In this document: in pieces, positions 33,095 to 42,629 of the stretch
Layout: the number at the start of each line of letters is the position of its first letter
Position numbering within the stretch: the stretch's first letter is position 1
Assembly (NCBI RefSeq): GCF_004339725.1
Contig: NZ_SMGK01000006.1
Location: forward strand, 124,001 to 188,000
Direction of reading: 5' to 3'
Length of the DNA stretch: 64,000 bases
Source of the DNA: Acidipila rosea
GTDB taxonomy: Bacteria > Acidobacteriota > Terriglobia > Terriglobales > Acidobacteriaceae
Made by a program: the position numbers and the translations under genes
Notes under the pieces: model-generated
Seen by the model: the letters and a program-made list of their open reading frames with translations, nothing else
Databases searched by the model: none
Told to the model about the DNA's origin: nothing

Positions 33095-33922
33095 TTAAAT
33101 TCCTAACAGTTGAACGATCGGATATTTAAATAGAGCGTACAGCAGATAAGGGGAGCGGTGTTTCTTGAACAACCGGAGCTCATTGCGGGAAGACATCACG
33201 CGTGCTGCTTTCGACACGTTATGCCGGCCTTTCCATCCGCGGCAGTGGTAAGCCCATAGATCAGGATGAAAAAGTATCTTCCATCCTGAGGCTTTAAGCC
33301 GCCAAGACAAATCGATGTCCTCTTTGTACATGAAAAATGTGGGATCAAAGAGCTCTCCCGATGTACAGACTTCACGGAGTGCTTTATTTCGACAGAGCAT
33401 GAGTGCGCCACAGAGGGCATTGGCTGGTTCAGGTAAGTGATAGCGGGCAAGGTTTGCGACAGGGGAACGTTGATCCCTGTCATGAAGTCTCCCGTACCAT
33501 CTCTGATCGATTCCGGTGGAGTCAATCAATCCCGTAGGCTGATCTTTATCGATATCGTAGCCGAGGAGAACACCCGAGATTGCGCCCACGTCGAGATTTG
33601 CTGATCGATCCATGAAATCGAGAGCGTTTGCGAGAAAGTCGGGAGGCAGAAATGCATCGGGGTTGAGGAGCAGGATGTAGTCGAGCGTCTGACATTCGCG
33701 CCAGCCCAGATTGTTCGCCGCACAGAAGCCGATATTTTTCCGTAATAGCAGGGAGTAGTTGGGCCGATGGCTTAATGCACGCAGGTATCCTGGGTCAGTT
33801 GAACCGGAGTCAACGATAACGACCGCATCCGGGGGTAAGGTCTGGCTGTCGATTCCGCCAATGCATCTGCCAAGAAACTTGCTGCTATTGTGGGTGACTA
33901 CAATTATCCCGATTGAACTCAT
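33095..33922 (-). CDS. Family-2 glycosyltransferase
   Basis: A 275-residue GT-A enzyme with I-I-V-V-T-H-N-S-S at the start and V-I-V-D-S-G-S-T-D next. N-I-G-F-C-A-A-N-N comes after that, and L-L-N-P-D-A-F stands at the metal-binding site. M-Y-K-E-D-I-D-L-S-W-R is the characteristic catalytic loop of WbbL-like rhamnosyltransferases. Thus a rhamnosyl transfer is plausible but not proven. It lies 26 bp upstream of the polymerase gene and likely shares its transcript. Confidence 0.9.
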   Translation of the reverse strand: MSSIGIIVVTHNSSKFLGRCIGGIDSQTLPPDAVVIVDSGSTDPGYLRALSHRPNYSLLLRKNIGFCAANNLGWRECQTLDYILLLNPDAFLPPDFLANALDFMDRSANLDVGAISGVLLGYDIDKDQPTGLIDSTGIDQRWYGRLHDRDQRSPVANLARYHLPEPANALCGALMLCRNKALREVCTSGELFDPTFFMYKEDIDLSWRLKASGWKILFHPDLWAYHCRGWKGRHNVSKAARVMSSRNELRLFKKHRSPYLLYALFKYPIVQLLGI

Positions 33923-33982
33923 CTAGAGCCTGCTCTTATCGACGGCATTCATTGAAGCGATCCTGGTATAGCCGGTGGTCAT

Positions 33983-34951
33983 CTATGAGCTGACCTTTGC
34001 CGCGGATTGAGGTAGCCAGTTTTTGCTGATAGATGCGCCCTCTTTCCAGCTGCTGAGCTTGAGTTTAAAGAGGGCCACATCATCTTTGCGGAGTAGTAGT
34101 CTTAGCAAGAAATATGCTTTGTAAGTGAGACCGATAGCAAAGAGGGCGCCTCGCCCAAGATACTTACCCATGAAAAAGGCCCGATTTCGCGTCCCATACC
34201 TCACGAAAAAAGTTGAACCTTTACGTGTAAGACTGCTTACTTTGTGCCAGAGTTTGGCATCGGGCAAGCAAACAAGTGAAACACCATGCTTCCATGCACG
34301 AAGAGTAAAATCTGTATCGTCGTTATAGACAAAGTAGCGGTCATCCATAAGCCCGACAATATCGAAAACAGTTTTATGGATTAAGATGCAGCAGGCTGGC
34401 GCATGCTGTACACGCCTTACCGAGTTGAACTGACCTGTATCCTTTTGATCTAGTCCGTAATGCAGGCAGCGATAACCCAGCCACGGCTGAAAGTATCCTC
34501 CCGCTGCCCAAAATACATCGGGACGATCGTGATAATACATGAGTGGCGATACCATATCGCACCGCTGCTCGATTAGTCCCTGTAACAGCCTCGTGATAAG
34601 TTCAGGCCCAAAAGTGACATCATTATTGAGTAGCAACACATAGTCGCAACCGGCTTCGAGGGCTAACTGTATGCCCTGGTTATTTCCAGTTGCGATTCCT
34701 ACGTTATCGATGTTGGAGATTACAATGTCGCTGGGAATTTGACGCGCACGCAGTTTTTGTAACGTATCGTCAGTAGAGGCGTTATCTATCGCAATCAGTA
34801 TGAAGTTGCGGTATGTCTGATGGTCCAGCGATCGCAAAAAATCATCCAAGACCTCGGAGCTGTTATAGGTTACGGTAACGATGCCTATTTTAGGGAAGGC
34901 GGAATCACTGTTCGAAGATGAAGTGATTGCGGGAGTGTGAGATGTATTCAT
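33983..34951 (-). CDS. Family-2 glycosyltransferase
   Basis: A 322-residue GT-A enzyme. I-V-T-V-T-Y-N-S-S, A-I-D-N-A-S-T-D-D and N-V-G-I-A-T-G-N-N lead to L-L-N-N-D-V at the metal site and Y-N-D-D-T-D-F-T-L-R near the active base. A basic, hydrophobic C-terminal tail (G-R-G-A-L-F-A-I-G-L-T-Y-K) suggests membrane association. It is similar in plan to the next gene, which suggests that they add successive sugars. No clear RBS precedes the ATG. Confidence 0.9.
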   Translation of the reverse strand: MNTSHTPAITSSSNSDSAFPKIGIVTVTYNSSEVLDDFLRSLDHQTYRNFILIAIDNASTDDTLQKLRARQIPSDIVISNIDNVGIATGNNQGIQLALEAGCDYVLLLNNDVTFGPELITRLLQGLIEQRCDMVSPLMYYHDRPDVFWAAGGYFQPWLGYRCLHYGLDQKDTGQFNSVRRVQHAPACCILIHKTVFDIVGLMDDRYFVYNDDTDFTLRAWKHGVSLVCLPDAKLWHKVSSLTRKGSTFFVRYGTRNRAFFMGKYLGRGALFAIGLTYKAYFLLRLLLRKDDVALFKLKLSSWKEGASISKNWLPQSAAKVSS

Positions 34952-35189
34952 GAATAGGCGGAATGATTTGTTTCCGAAGTTCAGGGTATATCTGTGCTGG
35001 CCGGTACGGCAACATACCTCAAAGTCCTAGAACCGCCCATCGCTGGGGAATACAAGCACTACCGTGGCGCGATTATTGATGCCAGAGCAGGGGCAGGCCG
35101 TTCCCGTCACTCGCTTTCATGTCATGATCTTCAATGATCGCTGAGATTAGCTGTTTTTTCCAGCTACAGGGCGTAGGCACTCCGTCGGA
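34952..35189. other. 238-bp gap inside the polysaccharide locus
   Basis: No gene is supported between the flippase and the glycosyltransferase on the minus strand. A frame on the plus strand stays open for about 46 codons but has no RBS or recognisable product. The gap may mark a recombination junction; that is inference. Confidence 0.4.
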
Positions 35190-36521
35190 TTAGAGAGGTT
35201 GAGGGGCATGCCGCGGGGCTGAATGTCTGCCGAAGATGGAGGCATCCATACCCCAGCGCCAGCGCACATAGATAGTCAGTCCTATATTCATCGATGCCAT
35301 GCTGATGCCGGTTGCGAATGCTGCTCCGTAGATGCCCCACCGCGGAATCAATAGAAAATTCAAAAGAACATTTGCCAGTGCCTCGCCAGTAAGCGCCTGC
35401 AGTAATAAGTGCTGCTTTCCTGTCATGCTCATATAAGCCCCTAACGAGCCGGTGCTCGCATGCGCCAGCCGACAGATAGCCAGAATGGAAAGAACGGCCG
35501 AAGCTGTCACGTAGCTCTTTCCATAAAGAATGGAGATGAGGGGCGCGCCGAATGCAACGAAAAATGCAGCTCCGGCGAATGCAACCCCAAAGCCGGCACG
35601 GGATGTGCGGGTAACCAGTCGGGCGAGTGCAGTATTATCGCCACTTGCAGAGAGGGCAGCCATTCGCGGCTGCATGGCCGTGACGATTGCGCCCAGAACG
35701 AGGATGAGCATCTGGGCTCCACGGGTGCCTACTGTGTAGACGGCTGCGCTCCGCTCGCCTTTGAAATAGCCGATGAGGAGGGTGTCAACCTGCGTGTTGA
35801 TCAAGAACATGATTCCGTTGCCGAGGAATGGAAAGGCTTCCAGCAGCCACTGCCTTGGCTGCATCACCGGTGCTTCCAGTCTGGCTGCATCTGGTATGGC
35901 CGCGCGCAATTGATTAAGCAGGTAGAACAGGGCCATCAAGCCTACTATGCATTGCACGATGAGGATCCGCTTCGTGGTGATCAACAGAGTATTTCTGGCG
36001 ATGATCGCGAAGAGGAGTACGCAGGAAGGGACGATGATCGTTCGAGGAATCTGGCTTCTAGCAATAATGTGCATTCCTTGAAGCGCGCCTTCGATGATCT
36101 GATCAAGAGAGGTGCACAGCATAATTCCTACGGACAGGAACAAGGCCGGCATAAAATCCTCAGATTGGCGTATCTTCCCTAAAAAGGGGCCGGAGGCCAG
36201 AAGCAGAGCTCCTAAGAATAATGAGCTGAATATCCCGGCGGTAATACTAAACTTTATAATTCCGCGAAAAAGCCCCCACTGCGAGGTTTCTCTCCAGGCA
36301 GAAACCTGTCGCAAGACGAGGGTGGGCAGGCCCAGAGTAGCTATCGAACCCGTGAGCCCAGCGGCCGATAAAAGATAGACATAGACCCCGTACTGCGAAA
36401 TTCCGAGGACGCGGGCAAGAACGATGCTGCTGAGAAGCGAAATAGCTGCAGCCACCAGGCTTACCGATACCAGGCCCGATATCGACCTTCTATTTTTGCT
36501 TGCCCATAGCCTGTTCAACAT
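35190..36521 (-). CDS. Polysaccharide flippase (Wzx-like)
   Basis: A 443-residue membrane protein of the MOP/Wzx superfamily with about twelve helices. It would flip the lipid-linked repeat unit to the periplasm. Early features are L-V-S-V-S-L-V-A-A-A-I-S-L-L and V-L-A-R-V-L-G-I-S-Q-Y-G-V-Y, the usual R-x-L-G-x-x-x-Y-G motif of this family, followed by a typical Y-L-L-S-A-A-G-L-T-G-S segment. It lies next to glycosyltransferases and a polymerase, which supports Wzx/Wzy-dependent assembly. No initiating phosphoglycosyltransferase (WbaP or WecA type) is in the window. Confidence 0.88.
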   Translation of the reverse strand: MLNRLWASKNRRSISGLVSVSLVAAAISLLSSIVLARVLGISQYGVYVYLLSAAGLTGSIATLGLPTLVLRQVSAWRETSQWGLFRGIIKFSITAGIFSSLFLGALLLASGPFLGKIRQSEDFMPALFLSVGIMLCTSLDQIIEGALQGMHIIARSQIPRTIIVPSCVLLFAIIARNTLLITTKRILIVQCIVGLMALFYLLNQLRAAIPDAARLEAPVMQPRQWLLEAFPFLGNGIMFLINTQVDTLLIGYFKGERSAAVYTVGTRGAQMLILVLGAIVTAMQPRMAALSASGDNTALARLVTRTSRAGFGVAFAGAAFFVAFGAPLISILYGKSYVTASAVLSILAICRLAHASTGSLGAYMSMTGKQHLLLQALTGEALANVLLNFLLIPRWGIYGAAFATGISMASMNIGLTIYVRWRWGMDASIFGRHSAPRHAPQPL

Positions 36522-36557
36522 GTATGTATGCTCGCGTAAAGTGCGGCAGAGTCTGCC

Positions 36558-37547
36558 TTAGCTCAGTGCTGCTCTCAGCTTACGCATGGGTGCGAGAAGG
36601 TTAAAGCTCATCCGCCACTCATCGGAGAGGAGGAAGTTCATTATGGCGTTTTGTGTCTCAGTGGGGGAAGCCGTGGAACTTATCAGCGGGGAGAAGTTGC
36701 CGCGTATAGCGTGCCTGATCGCTCGAATCGCCAATGCTGTCTTGCCGGTTTTGGACCCGCGAAGGTCATTCAGAAGCCCCGTGGGATCGCTTTCCATGCG
36801 AGCAGCCAATCCTCCCGGGACGGGCGCGTGGTTGAGCTTGACGTCGCCACCAGTATTCCAGTTGGTCACGTTCTGCGACGCGTGTTCACGATAGTAGCGC
36901 TCTTCTTCGTCAACGTTGGAACTGTCTACATACCAGGGGAGATGGCGAAGCTCGCAGTCCCCGCGCACCCGCATGGCAGGGCCTAGCGTATATGGGGAGT
37001 GTGGGCGATAGAGGGCAAAGGTCGTATCGATATCAGCCTGGAATACGCCAGGCAATATTTCCCTCCCATATAAGGAGTTCTCCAGTGCGATTACCTGCTC
37101 GCGAAGGTGGTAGTGAGCTGGGAGATCATCGAGATGAAGGGCGGGACCAGCCTTGATGTAAGCAGGGAAGGCGCGGAGGAGTTCGAACAGGGACCATGCC
37201 ATGTTGAGGGGGCATGGCTCAATGGGCACCACATCCGGGTCTGTATAGATAAACCAGCTCCGGGCGAGGGTCTCTTTCAACTCGGACATCTGCCATAGAG
37301 AAGTATGGCCCGCGTTTTTCTTGAGACGTATGACGCGGTGATTTGTCGATTGAAGAAAACTGATCAGCGGCGGGTAGCTGGATGCATTGTCGATTAAGGT
37401 TATGTTTCGATGCCCTGCCTGCTCCAGCCAGGCAAGCAGACGAAGAAGGCATCCCAGGCGATCTCGTACGTTAATAAAGACAGGAACGTTTGCGATAAAG
37501 TCTCTCTCCTGCATGGGCGAGGATGAGGACAACTCTAATGGCGTCAT
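36558..37547 (-). CDS. Family-2-like glycosyltransferase
   Basis: A 329-residue protein with a GT-A-like N-terminal half: V-P-V-F-I-N-V-R-D-R, then I-T-L-I-D-N-A-S-S, K-K-N-A-G-H and Y-T-D-P-D-V-V at the metal site. It is more divergent than the other three glycosyltransferases of the locus; the C-terminal half has no motif that I recognise. It sits directly downstream of rmlA, the first transferase gene in the transcription order, so it may act early in unit assembly. A second possible start lies 11 codons in. Confidence 0.78.
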   Translation of the reverse strand: MTPLELSSSSPMQERDFIANVPVFINVRDRLGCLLRLLAWLEQAGHRNITLIDNASSYPPLISFLQSTNHRVIRLKKNAGHTSLWQMSELKETLARSWFIYTDPDVVPIEPCPLNMAWSLFELLRAFPAYIKAGPALHLDDLPAHYHLREQVIALENSLYGREILPGVFQADIDTTFALYRPHSPYTLGPAMRVRGDCELRHLPWYVDSSNVDEEERYYREHASQNVTNWNTGGDVKLNHAPVPGGLAARMESDPTGLLNDLRGSKTGKTALAIRAIRHAIRGNFSPLISSTASPTETQNAIMNFLLSDEWRMSFNLLAPMRKLRAALS

Positions 37548-37621
37548 TATTCGATCTCGAAATAGGTGCGCGGTACGCTATCGATGCTCCGGCCTAATGT
37601 CTGGGATATAAAAGCCCTGAT

Positions 37622-38497
37622 TCAAAATACCCTATCGAGCAGGATACTGCGCAGGTATTCGCCGTAGCCGCTTTTGGCGATTTTGTGGGCGAGGACTTCG
37701 ACCTGGCCGTCGTCGATGTAGCCGAGCCTGTAGGCGATTTCTTCAGGACAGCATACCTTCAGCCCCTGGCGCTTCTCAATGGTTTGAATGAAGAGCGCGG
37801 CCTCCAGGAGGGAGTCGTGCGTTCCTGTGTCGAGCCAGGCGATTCCGCGGCCCAGGATCTCTGTGCGAAGCTGCTCGCGTTCGAGGTACCAACGGTTTAC
37901 GTCTGTGATTTCCAGTTCTCCGCGTGCAGATGGCTTGATCGACTTCGCAACGTCGGAGGCTTGTCCATCGTAAAAATACAATCCTGTAACGGCGTAGCGA
38001 GACTTCGGCTGCTTTGGCTTTTCTTCAATGGAAAGCGCCTTGCCCTGGGCGTCAAACTCCACTACTCCATAGCGTTCGGGGTCGTGAACCGGATAGGCGA
38101 ATACGACGGCGCCATCGCGCAGGCTGGCGGCATTGCGAACAGACTTTACGAAATCGTGCCCGTAGAAAATGTTGTCGCCAAGGACCAGCGCTCCCGGCTC
38201 ATGGTTTAAAAAATGCTCGCCGATCGTAAGTGCCTGCGCGAGCCCTTTCGGCTCAGGTTGTGCGGCGTAGCTGATATTCAGACCCCATTGCTGCCCGGAG
38301 CCCAGCAACTGTTCGAAACGTGGGAGATCGACGGGCGTCGAGATGACGAGGAAGTCGCGTATCCCTGCCATCATTAAAGCGCAGAGCGGATAGTAGATCA
38401 GGGGCTTATCGTAGACCGGCAGCAGTTGCTTGGAGACGCAATGTGTACTTGGATAGAGCCGTGTGCCGGAACCGCCGGCCAATATTATTCCGCGCAT
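37622..38497 (-). CDS. rmlA: Glucose-1-phosphate thymidylyltransferase
   Basis: A nucleotidyltransferase making dTDP-glucose from dTTP and glucose-1-phosphate, the first step to dTDP-L-rhamnose. The start is taken as M-R-G-I-I-L-A-G-G at 38497, giving 291 residues, the normal family length; a longer frame to 38638 lies inside rmlB and is unlikely. The signature G-G-S-G-T-R-L-Y-P and the [10 protein letters not shown] motif are intact, as is L-G-D-N-I-F-Y-G. The gene overlaps the end of rmlB by 13 bp, which indicates translational coupling. Confidence 0.96.
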   Translation of the reverse strand: MRGIILAGGSGTRLYPSTHCVSKQLLPVYDKPLIYYPLCALMMAGIRDFLVISTPVDLPRFEQLLGSGQQWGLNISYAAQPEPKGLAQALTIGEHFLNHEPGALVLGDNIFYGHDFVKSVRNAASLRDGAVVFAYPVHDPERYGVVEFDAQGKALSIEEKPKQPKSRYAVTGLYFYDGQASDVAKSIKPSARGELEITDVNRWYLEREQLRTEILGRGIAWLDTGTHDSLLEAALFIQTIEKRQGLKVCCPEEIAYRLGYIDDGQVEVLAHKIAKSGYGEYLRSILLDRVF

Positions 38498-39567
38498 ACT
38501 GCTCCTCGTGTAGCGTAGTTCGTCTCTAACCACTTGAGATAGTCGCCGCTCGTTACTCCCCGGACCCATTCGCGATTCGCGAGATACCACTCGACGGTCT
38601 TTCTCAATCCCTGTTCGACGCTGACGCTGGGCTGCCATCCGAGCTCGCGCTTGATCTTTTCAGCGTTGATTGCGTAGCGCCGATCGTGTCCGGCCCGGTC
38701 CTGGACAAACGAAATGAGACGGGCATGGGGAGCGCCCTGTGGCGAGAGCTCGTCGAGCAAGGCACAGATGGTGCGAACAATGGTCAGATTCGCACGCTCA
38801 TTGGAGCCGCCAACGTTGTAGGTTTCTCCCGGTGCACCCTTTTCGAGCACGAGACGCAGTGCGGCACAGTGATCGTTCACATACAGCCAGTCGCGCACCT
38901 GCTGGCCATCGCCGTAGACCGGCAGCGGCTTGCCTGCGAGAGCCGACTCGATCATCAGCGGAATCAGCTTCTCAGGGAACTGGTAAGGCCCGTAATTGTT
39001 GGAGCAGTTGGTGATGATCGCGGGCACCTTGTAGGTGTGGACGTAGGCGCGAACGAGATGGTCGGAGGCCGCCTTCGATGCGGCGTAAGGGCTGTTCGGG
39101 GCGTAGGCTGTGTCTTCACGGAAAGCCGGATCCTCGGGACGCAAAGTGCCGTAGACCTCGTCAGTGGAAACATGCAGAAAGCGGAAGCGGGCGTGCTCGG
39201 CTGCGCTCATCGTCTTAAGGTAGGAGCGCGTGGCCTCGAGCAGAGTAAAGGTTCCGTTAATGTTGGTTTGAATGAAGTCTTCCGGACCAACGATCGAGCG
39301 ATCCACATGGCTCTCGGCAGCGAAGTGCAGAATCGCGCGCGGCTGCTTGTCATAAAGGAGGCGCGTGACCTGCTCGCGGTCGCAGATGTCTCCGTGGACG
39401 AAGCTGTATCCGGGCTTACTTTGAAGAGGCGCAAGCGTCAGAGGATTGGCGGCGTAGGTGAGCTTGTCGAGATTGATAAGCGGAGTTTGGGTTGTCCCAA
39501 ACCAATCAAGGACAAAATTGGAACCGATGAAGCCGCATCCGCCTGTTACCAGAATGGTCTCATTCAT
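38485..39567 (-). CDS. rmlB: dTDP-glucose 4,6-dehydratase
   Basis: A 360-residue extended short-chain dehydrogenase that converts dTDP-glucose to the 4-keto-6-deoxy sugar. The NAD-binding G-G-C-G-F-I-G-S-N is at the N-terminus. The T-D-E-V-Y-G motif and the Y-A-A-S-K catalytic pair (Tyr and Lys) are present. The dTDP-binding [15 protein letters not shown] segment is complete. AGAGG is found about 12 nt before the ATG. It sits between rmlD and rmlA; rmlC, which would epimerise its product, is missing from the cluster. Confidence 0.96.
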   Translation of the reverse strand: MNETILVTGGCGFIGSNFVLDWFGTTQTPLINLDKLTYAANPLTLAPLQSKPGYSFVHGDICDREQVTRLLYDKQPRAILHFAAESHVDRSIVGPEDFIQTNINGTFTLLEATRSYLKTMSAAEHARFRFLHVSTDEVYGTLRPEDPAFREDTAYAPNSPYAASKAASDHLVRAYVHTYKVPAIITNCSNNYGPYQFPEKLIPLMIESALAGKPLPVYGDGQQVRDWLYVNDHCAALRLVLEKGAPGETYNVGGSNERANLTIVRTICALLDELSPQGAPHARLISFVQDRAGHDRRYAINAEKIKRELGWQPSVSVEQGLRKTVEWYLANREWVRGVTSGDYLKWLETNYATRGAVCAE

Positions 39568-39594
39568 AACTTGCGTGAACCTCTTGAAGTTTAA

Positions 39595-40488
39595 TCATCG
39601 TGCCACCGTCGCACCAATCTGGTGCATGACCTCTTCGAGGCTGCTCTGCCACTGTGGCAGGTTGAAGCCGAAGACGTCATGCAGTTTCTGATTGCTCAAT
39701 CTTGAGTTCATCGGCCGCTGAGCCGGAGTGGGATAGCTTGCGCTGGGGATAGGCTTCACCTGTTGCGTCTTCACCGGTGCGCTCTTCCCGGCCAGCTTCA
39801 CGATCTCTGTCGCGAAGCCACACCATGAGACATGGCCTGCGGCGGTTGCGTGATAGATCCCGGATGGAAAATCAGCCGGGCTCACGCCGGCGCATTGTTC
39901 GATGAGCCGGACGGTTGCGCGGGCAAGATCAGGGGTCGAGGTTGGCGCTCCGACCTGGTCGTCAACGATAGAGAGCTCCTCGCGCTCGGCCGCCAGGCGC
40001 AGGATGCTGCGGACGAAGTTGGCTCCATGCGCGCTGTAAACCCAGCTGGTTCGCAGGATCAGGGAGCGTCCCCCGGCTGCCATCACGGCGTGCTCTCCAG
40101 CCAGCTTGGTTGCGCCGTAGACGTTGAGGGGGTTTGTGGCATCGCTTTCGAGATACTCGCCGGCTTTTTCCCCGTCGAAAACATAATCTGTCGAGTAGTG
40201 CAGGAAGAGGGCGTTCATCTTTGCCGCTTCCTCTGCAAAGATGCCCGGCGCAACGCCGTTGATCGCCATGGCGCGTTCGCGGTCAGTTTCTGCGCCATTG
40301 ACGTTGGTATAGGCAGCGGGGTTGACGATTACATCAGGCTGCAACTGCTGGACGGATGCCCGAATTTCATCGGCATTGCCAAGATCACACCCGTCCCGGC
40401 CGAGTGCTACGACCTTCCCCAGCCTGCTGAGCATGGGGCATAGCTCCCTGCCGAGCTGCCCGTTGACCCCTGTGACCAATATCCTCAT
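39595..40488 (-). CDS. rmlD: dTDP-4-dehydrorhamnose reductase
   Basis: A 297-residue reductase that completes dTDP-L-rhamnose synthesis. The cofactor motif is T-G-V-N-G-Q-L-G-R-E and the catalytic Y-G-A-T-K is near residue 120. H-Y-S-T-D-Y-V-F-D-G is the standard substrate-side motif. It is the first gene of the minus-strand polysaccharide operon. AAGGT stands 9 nt before its ATG, and it is divergent from gatC with a shared 96-bp control region. Confidence 0.95.
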   Translation of the reverse strand: MRILVTGVNGQLGRELCPMLSRLGKVVALGRDGCDLGNADEIRASVQQLQPDVIVNPAAYTNVNGAETDRERAMAINGVAPGIFAEEAAKMNALFLHYSTDYVFDGEKAGEYLESDATNPLNVYGATKLAGEHAVMAAGGRSLILRTSWVYSAHGANFVRSILRLAAEREELSIVDDQVGAPTSTPDLARATVRLIEQCAGVSPADFPSGIYHATAAGHVSWCGFATEIVKLAGKSAPVKTQQVKPIPSASYPTPAQRPMNSRLSNQKLHDVFGFNLPQWQSSLEEVMHQIGATVAR

Positions 40489-40556
40489 GTTTTCGTTACC
40501 TTAGGCTATCAAAGTTATGACCGTCCAGTATGCCGCATCTTCTATTTGACAGCGGA

Positions 40557-40562
40557 TATACT
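40557..40562 (+). promoter_or_regulatory. -10 box of gatC
   Basis: TATACT lies 23 bp before the gatC ATG, with a short leader containing GGAG-like RBS sequence. A TTGACA exists at 40546-40551 but is only 5 bp away, so it cannot be the paired -35 element. Confidence 0.4.
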
Positions 40563-40584
40563 CATCAGAAGTGGAGCTTGGCGG

Positions 40585-40887
40585 ATGACGCAAACAGTGA
40601 CGACGGAAGATGTGCAGCGGGTGGCGGAGTTGGCCAGTCTGGAGCTGACCAGTGAAGAAGAGACACGGATGGTGCGTGACCTGAATGCCATCCTTGGCTA
40701 TGTCCAGCATATGAACGAGCTGAATACGGCGAACATCGAGCCGATGGCGCAGGTGGGCGAATTGGCCGGCCATGAGGCCTTGCGACCGGATGATGTCGCC
40801 ACGTCGCTCCGGCGGGATGCAGTCATGGCAGGAGCCCCTGAGACGGACGGGGTGTTTTTCAAGGTGCCGAAGGTGATCGAGCGATAG
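40585..40887 (+). CDS. gatC: Asp/Glu-tRNA amidotransferase subunit C
   Basis: A 100-residue GatC, the small subunit that ties GatA to GatB in the enzyme that turns Glu-tRNA(Gln) or Asp-tRNA(Asn) into the correct amides. Motifs are V-A-E-L-A-S-L-E-L, the D-L-N-A-I-L-G-Y-V and the C-terminal E-T-D-G-V-F-F-K-V-P-K-V. The ATG at 40585 is preferred over an upstream TTG at 40546 that would overlap the promoter. gatA follows after 81 bp. gatB is not in the window. Confidence 0.95.
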   Translation: MTQTVTTEDVQRVAELASLELTSEEETRMVRDLNAILGYVQHMNELNTANIEPMAQVGELAGHEALRPDDVATSLRRDAVMAGAPETDGVFFKVPKVIER

Positions 40888-40968
40888 TAACCGGACCGGC
40901 TCAACCTTGGCCTGGATGTACAGGGCCCGAATGACAGGCTTGCAAACGGGAAATGGAATATTGAACAA

Positions 40969-42417
40969 ATGACGGTAGATACGGCAAAAAGCACCTACGC
41001 TACGATTGGCGAAGTCCGCCAGGCAATCGAATCCGGCCGGGCTACGGCTTCTGGAATTGCAGAGGCTGCACTGGCGCGGATTGATGCAGAGGATGGTGTC
41101 ATTCATTCTTTTCTGTCGGTAAGCAGGGAACGGGCCATGGCCAGCGCGGAAAAGATTGACGCCGCGGCAAGGTCTGGAAACGATTTGCCGCCTCTTGCCG
41201 GTGTTCCCGTGGGTATCAAGGACGTGCTCACCATTGAGGGGCTGCCCGCAACCGCCGGGTCGAAGATCCTCGAAGGCTATCTGCCGCCCTATACGGCGAC
41301 TTCGGTGCGGAAGCTGGAGGAGGCTGGCGCGGTAGTTCTGGGCAAGCTCAACTGCGATGAGTTCGCGATGGGCTCGTCGAATGAAAACTCCGCCTATGGG
41401 CCGGTGAAGAATCCGCGGGCGCTCGATCGCGTGCCGGGAGGCTCCAGTGGCGGTTCGGCGGCTGCCGTAGCTGCCGGCATGTCGGTCGCTACGCTGGGTA
41501 CCGATACGGGTGGCTCGATCAGGCAGCCTGCTTCATTCTGCGGGGTGGTCGGGATGCTGCCAACCTATGGCCGCGTCTCCCGGTACGGGTTGATTGCCTT
41601 TGCCTCCTCCCTGGATCGGGTGGGCCCTTTTACGAATACCGTCCGCGACGCAGCGACCGTGCTGGGTGTGATTGCCGGGCATGATCCTCTCGACGCTACC
41701 TCTTCTCCTCTTCCCGTTCCCGATTACACTGCGGACCTGGATCGGGGAGTCAATGGGATGAAGATCGGAGTGCCGGCGGAGTATTTTGCGGAGGGACTCG
41801 ATCAGGAGGTCAGGGCTGCTGTAGAAGCGGTGATTGACCGACTCAAGACGCATGGCGCCGAGATTCGGCCTATCTCTCTGCCGCACACCCGGTATGCGGT
41901 ACCAACCTATTACGTGCTGGCGACGGCTGAGGCCAGTGCCAACCTGGCGCGCTTTGATGGCGTTCGCTACGGTCATCGCTCGGCTGAGGCGAATACCTTG
42001 TCCGCCATGTACCGCCGCTCGCGGGAAGAAGGCTTTGGCGCGGAGGTCAAGCGCCGCATCATGCTCGGAACTTACGTACTAAGCGCCGGCTACTACGATG
42101 CCTACTATAAGAAGGCCCAGCAGGTGCGCCGCCTGCTGACGAATGACTTTATTGCGGCATTTGCCGATGTGGATGCCATTGTGACCCCCACTGCCCCCAC
42201 GCCTGCTTTCAAACTGGGGGAGAAAACCGACGATCCGCTGGCCATGTACCTGGCTGATATTTATACCGTAACTGCCAATCTTGCAGGCATTTGCGGCATC
42301 TCTATTCCCTGTGGCCAGTCGTCGGAGGGCCTGCCCATTGGAGTTCAGATCCTTGGCCGGCACTTTGACGAGGCGACGGTCTTCCAGGTTGGCCACGCGA
42401 TTGAGAAAGCGGATTGA
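40969..42417 (+). CDS. gatA: Asp/Glu-tRNA amidotransferase subunit A
   Basis: A 482-residue amidase-signature enzyme that frees ammonia from glutamine for tRNA-dependent amidation. The catalytic Lys is K84 in V-G-I-K-D-V-L. The cis-Ser is in G-G-S-S-G-G-S (residues 157-163). The nucleophilic Ser is S183 in [11 protein letters not shown]. All are intact, and [12 protein letters not shown] is the GatA signature. The product works with GatB and GatC in the cytoplasm. It ends 212 bp before rpoD. Confidence 0.97.
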   Translation: MTVDTAKSTYATIGEVRQAIESGRATASGIAEAALARIDAEDGVIHSFLSVSRERAMASAEKIDAAARSGNDLPPLAGVPVGIKDVLTIEGLPATAGSKILEGYLPPYTATSVRKLEEAGAVVLGKLNCDEFAMGSSNENSAYGPVKNPRALDRVPGGSSGGSAAAVAAGMSVATLGTDTGGSIRQPASFCGVVGMLPTYGRVSRYGLIAFASSLDRVGPFTNTVRDAATVLGVIAGHDPLDATSSPLPVPDYTADLDRGVNGMKIGVPAEYFAEGLDQEVRAAVEAVIDRLKTHGAEIRPISLPHTRYAVPTYYVLATAEASANLARFDGVRYGHRSAEANTLSAMYRRSREEGFGAEVKRRIMLGTYVLSAGYYDAYYKKAQQVRRLLTNDFIAAFADVDAIVTPTAPTPAFKLGEKTDDPLAMYLADIYTVTANLAGICGISIPCGQSSEGLPIGVQILGRHFDEATVFQVGHAIEKAD

Positions 42418-42460
42418 AACGAATTCATTTTATTTACATCTAATAACTAGGATGGATTCC

Positions 42461-42488
42461 TTACGGGATTCAGGACGTCGCATATGAT
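42461..42488 (+). promoter_or_regulatory. Candidate rpoD promoter flanked by an inverted repeat
   Basis: TTACGG (42461-42466) and TATGAT (42483-42488) are 16 bp apart; the -10 matches five of six consensus bases. TCAGGA at 42470-42475 and TCCTGA at 42490-42495 form an inverted repeat around the -10. A regulator could bind there, or it could form a transcript-start hairpin. Confidence 0.4.
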
Positions 42489-42629
42489 ATCCTGAGATTC
42501 TTTGGTGGACGTGCGCCCTTCGCCCAGCGATACATTTAGATTTTCGCTCCGGGAATGCCTGAATGGCCTTGACCGCACTGTGTCCTACCCAAGCCATAAA
42601 AATCCGAATCATCCGCGGGAGTAACGCGC

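Noticed and set aside
40546..40551. TTGACA as the -35 of gatC
   Set aside because: Only 5 bp separate it from TATACT, and no -10 lies 16-18 bp downstream of it.
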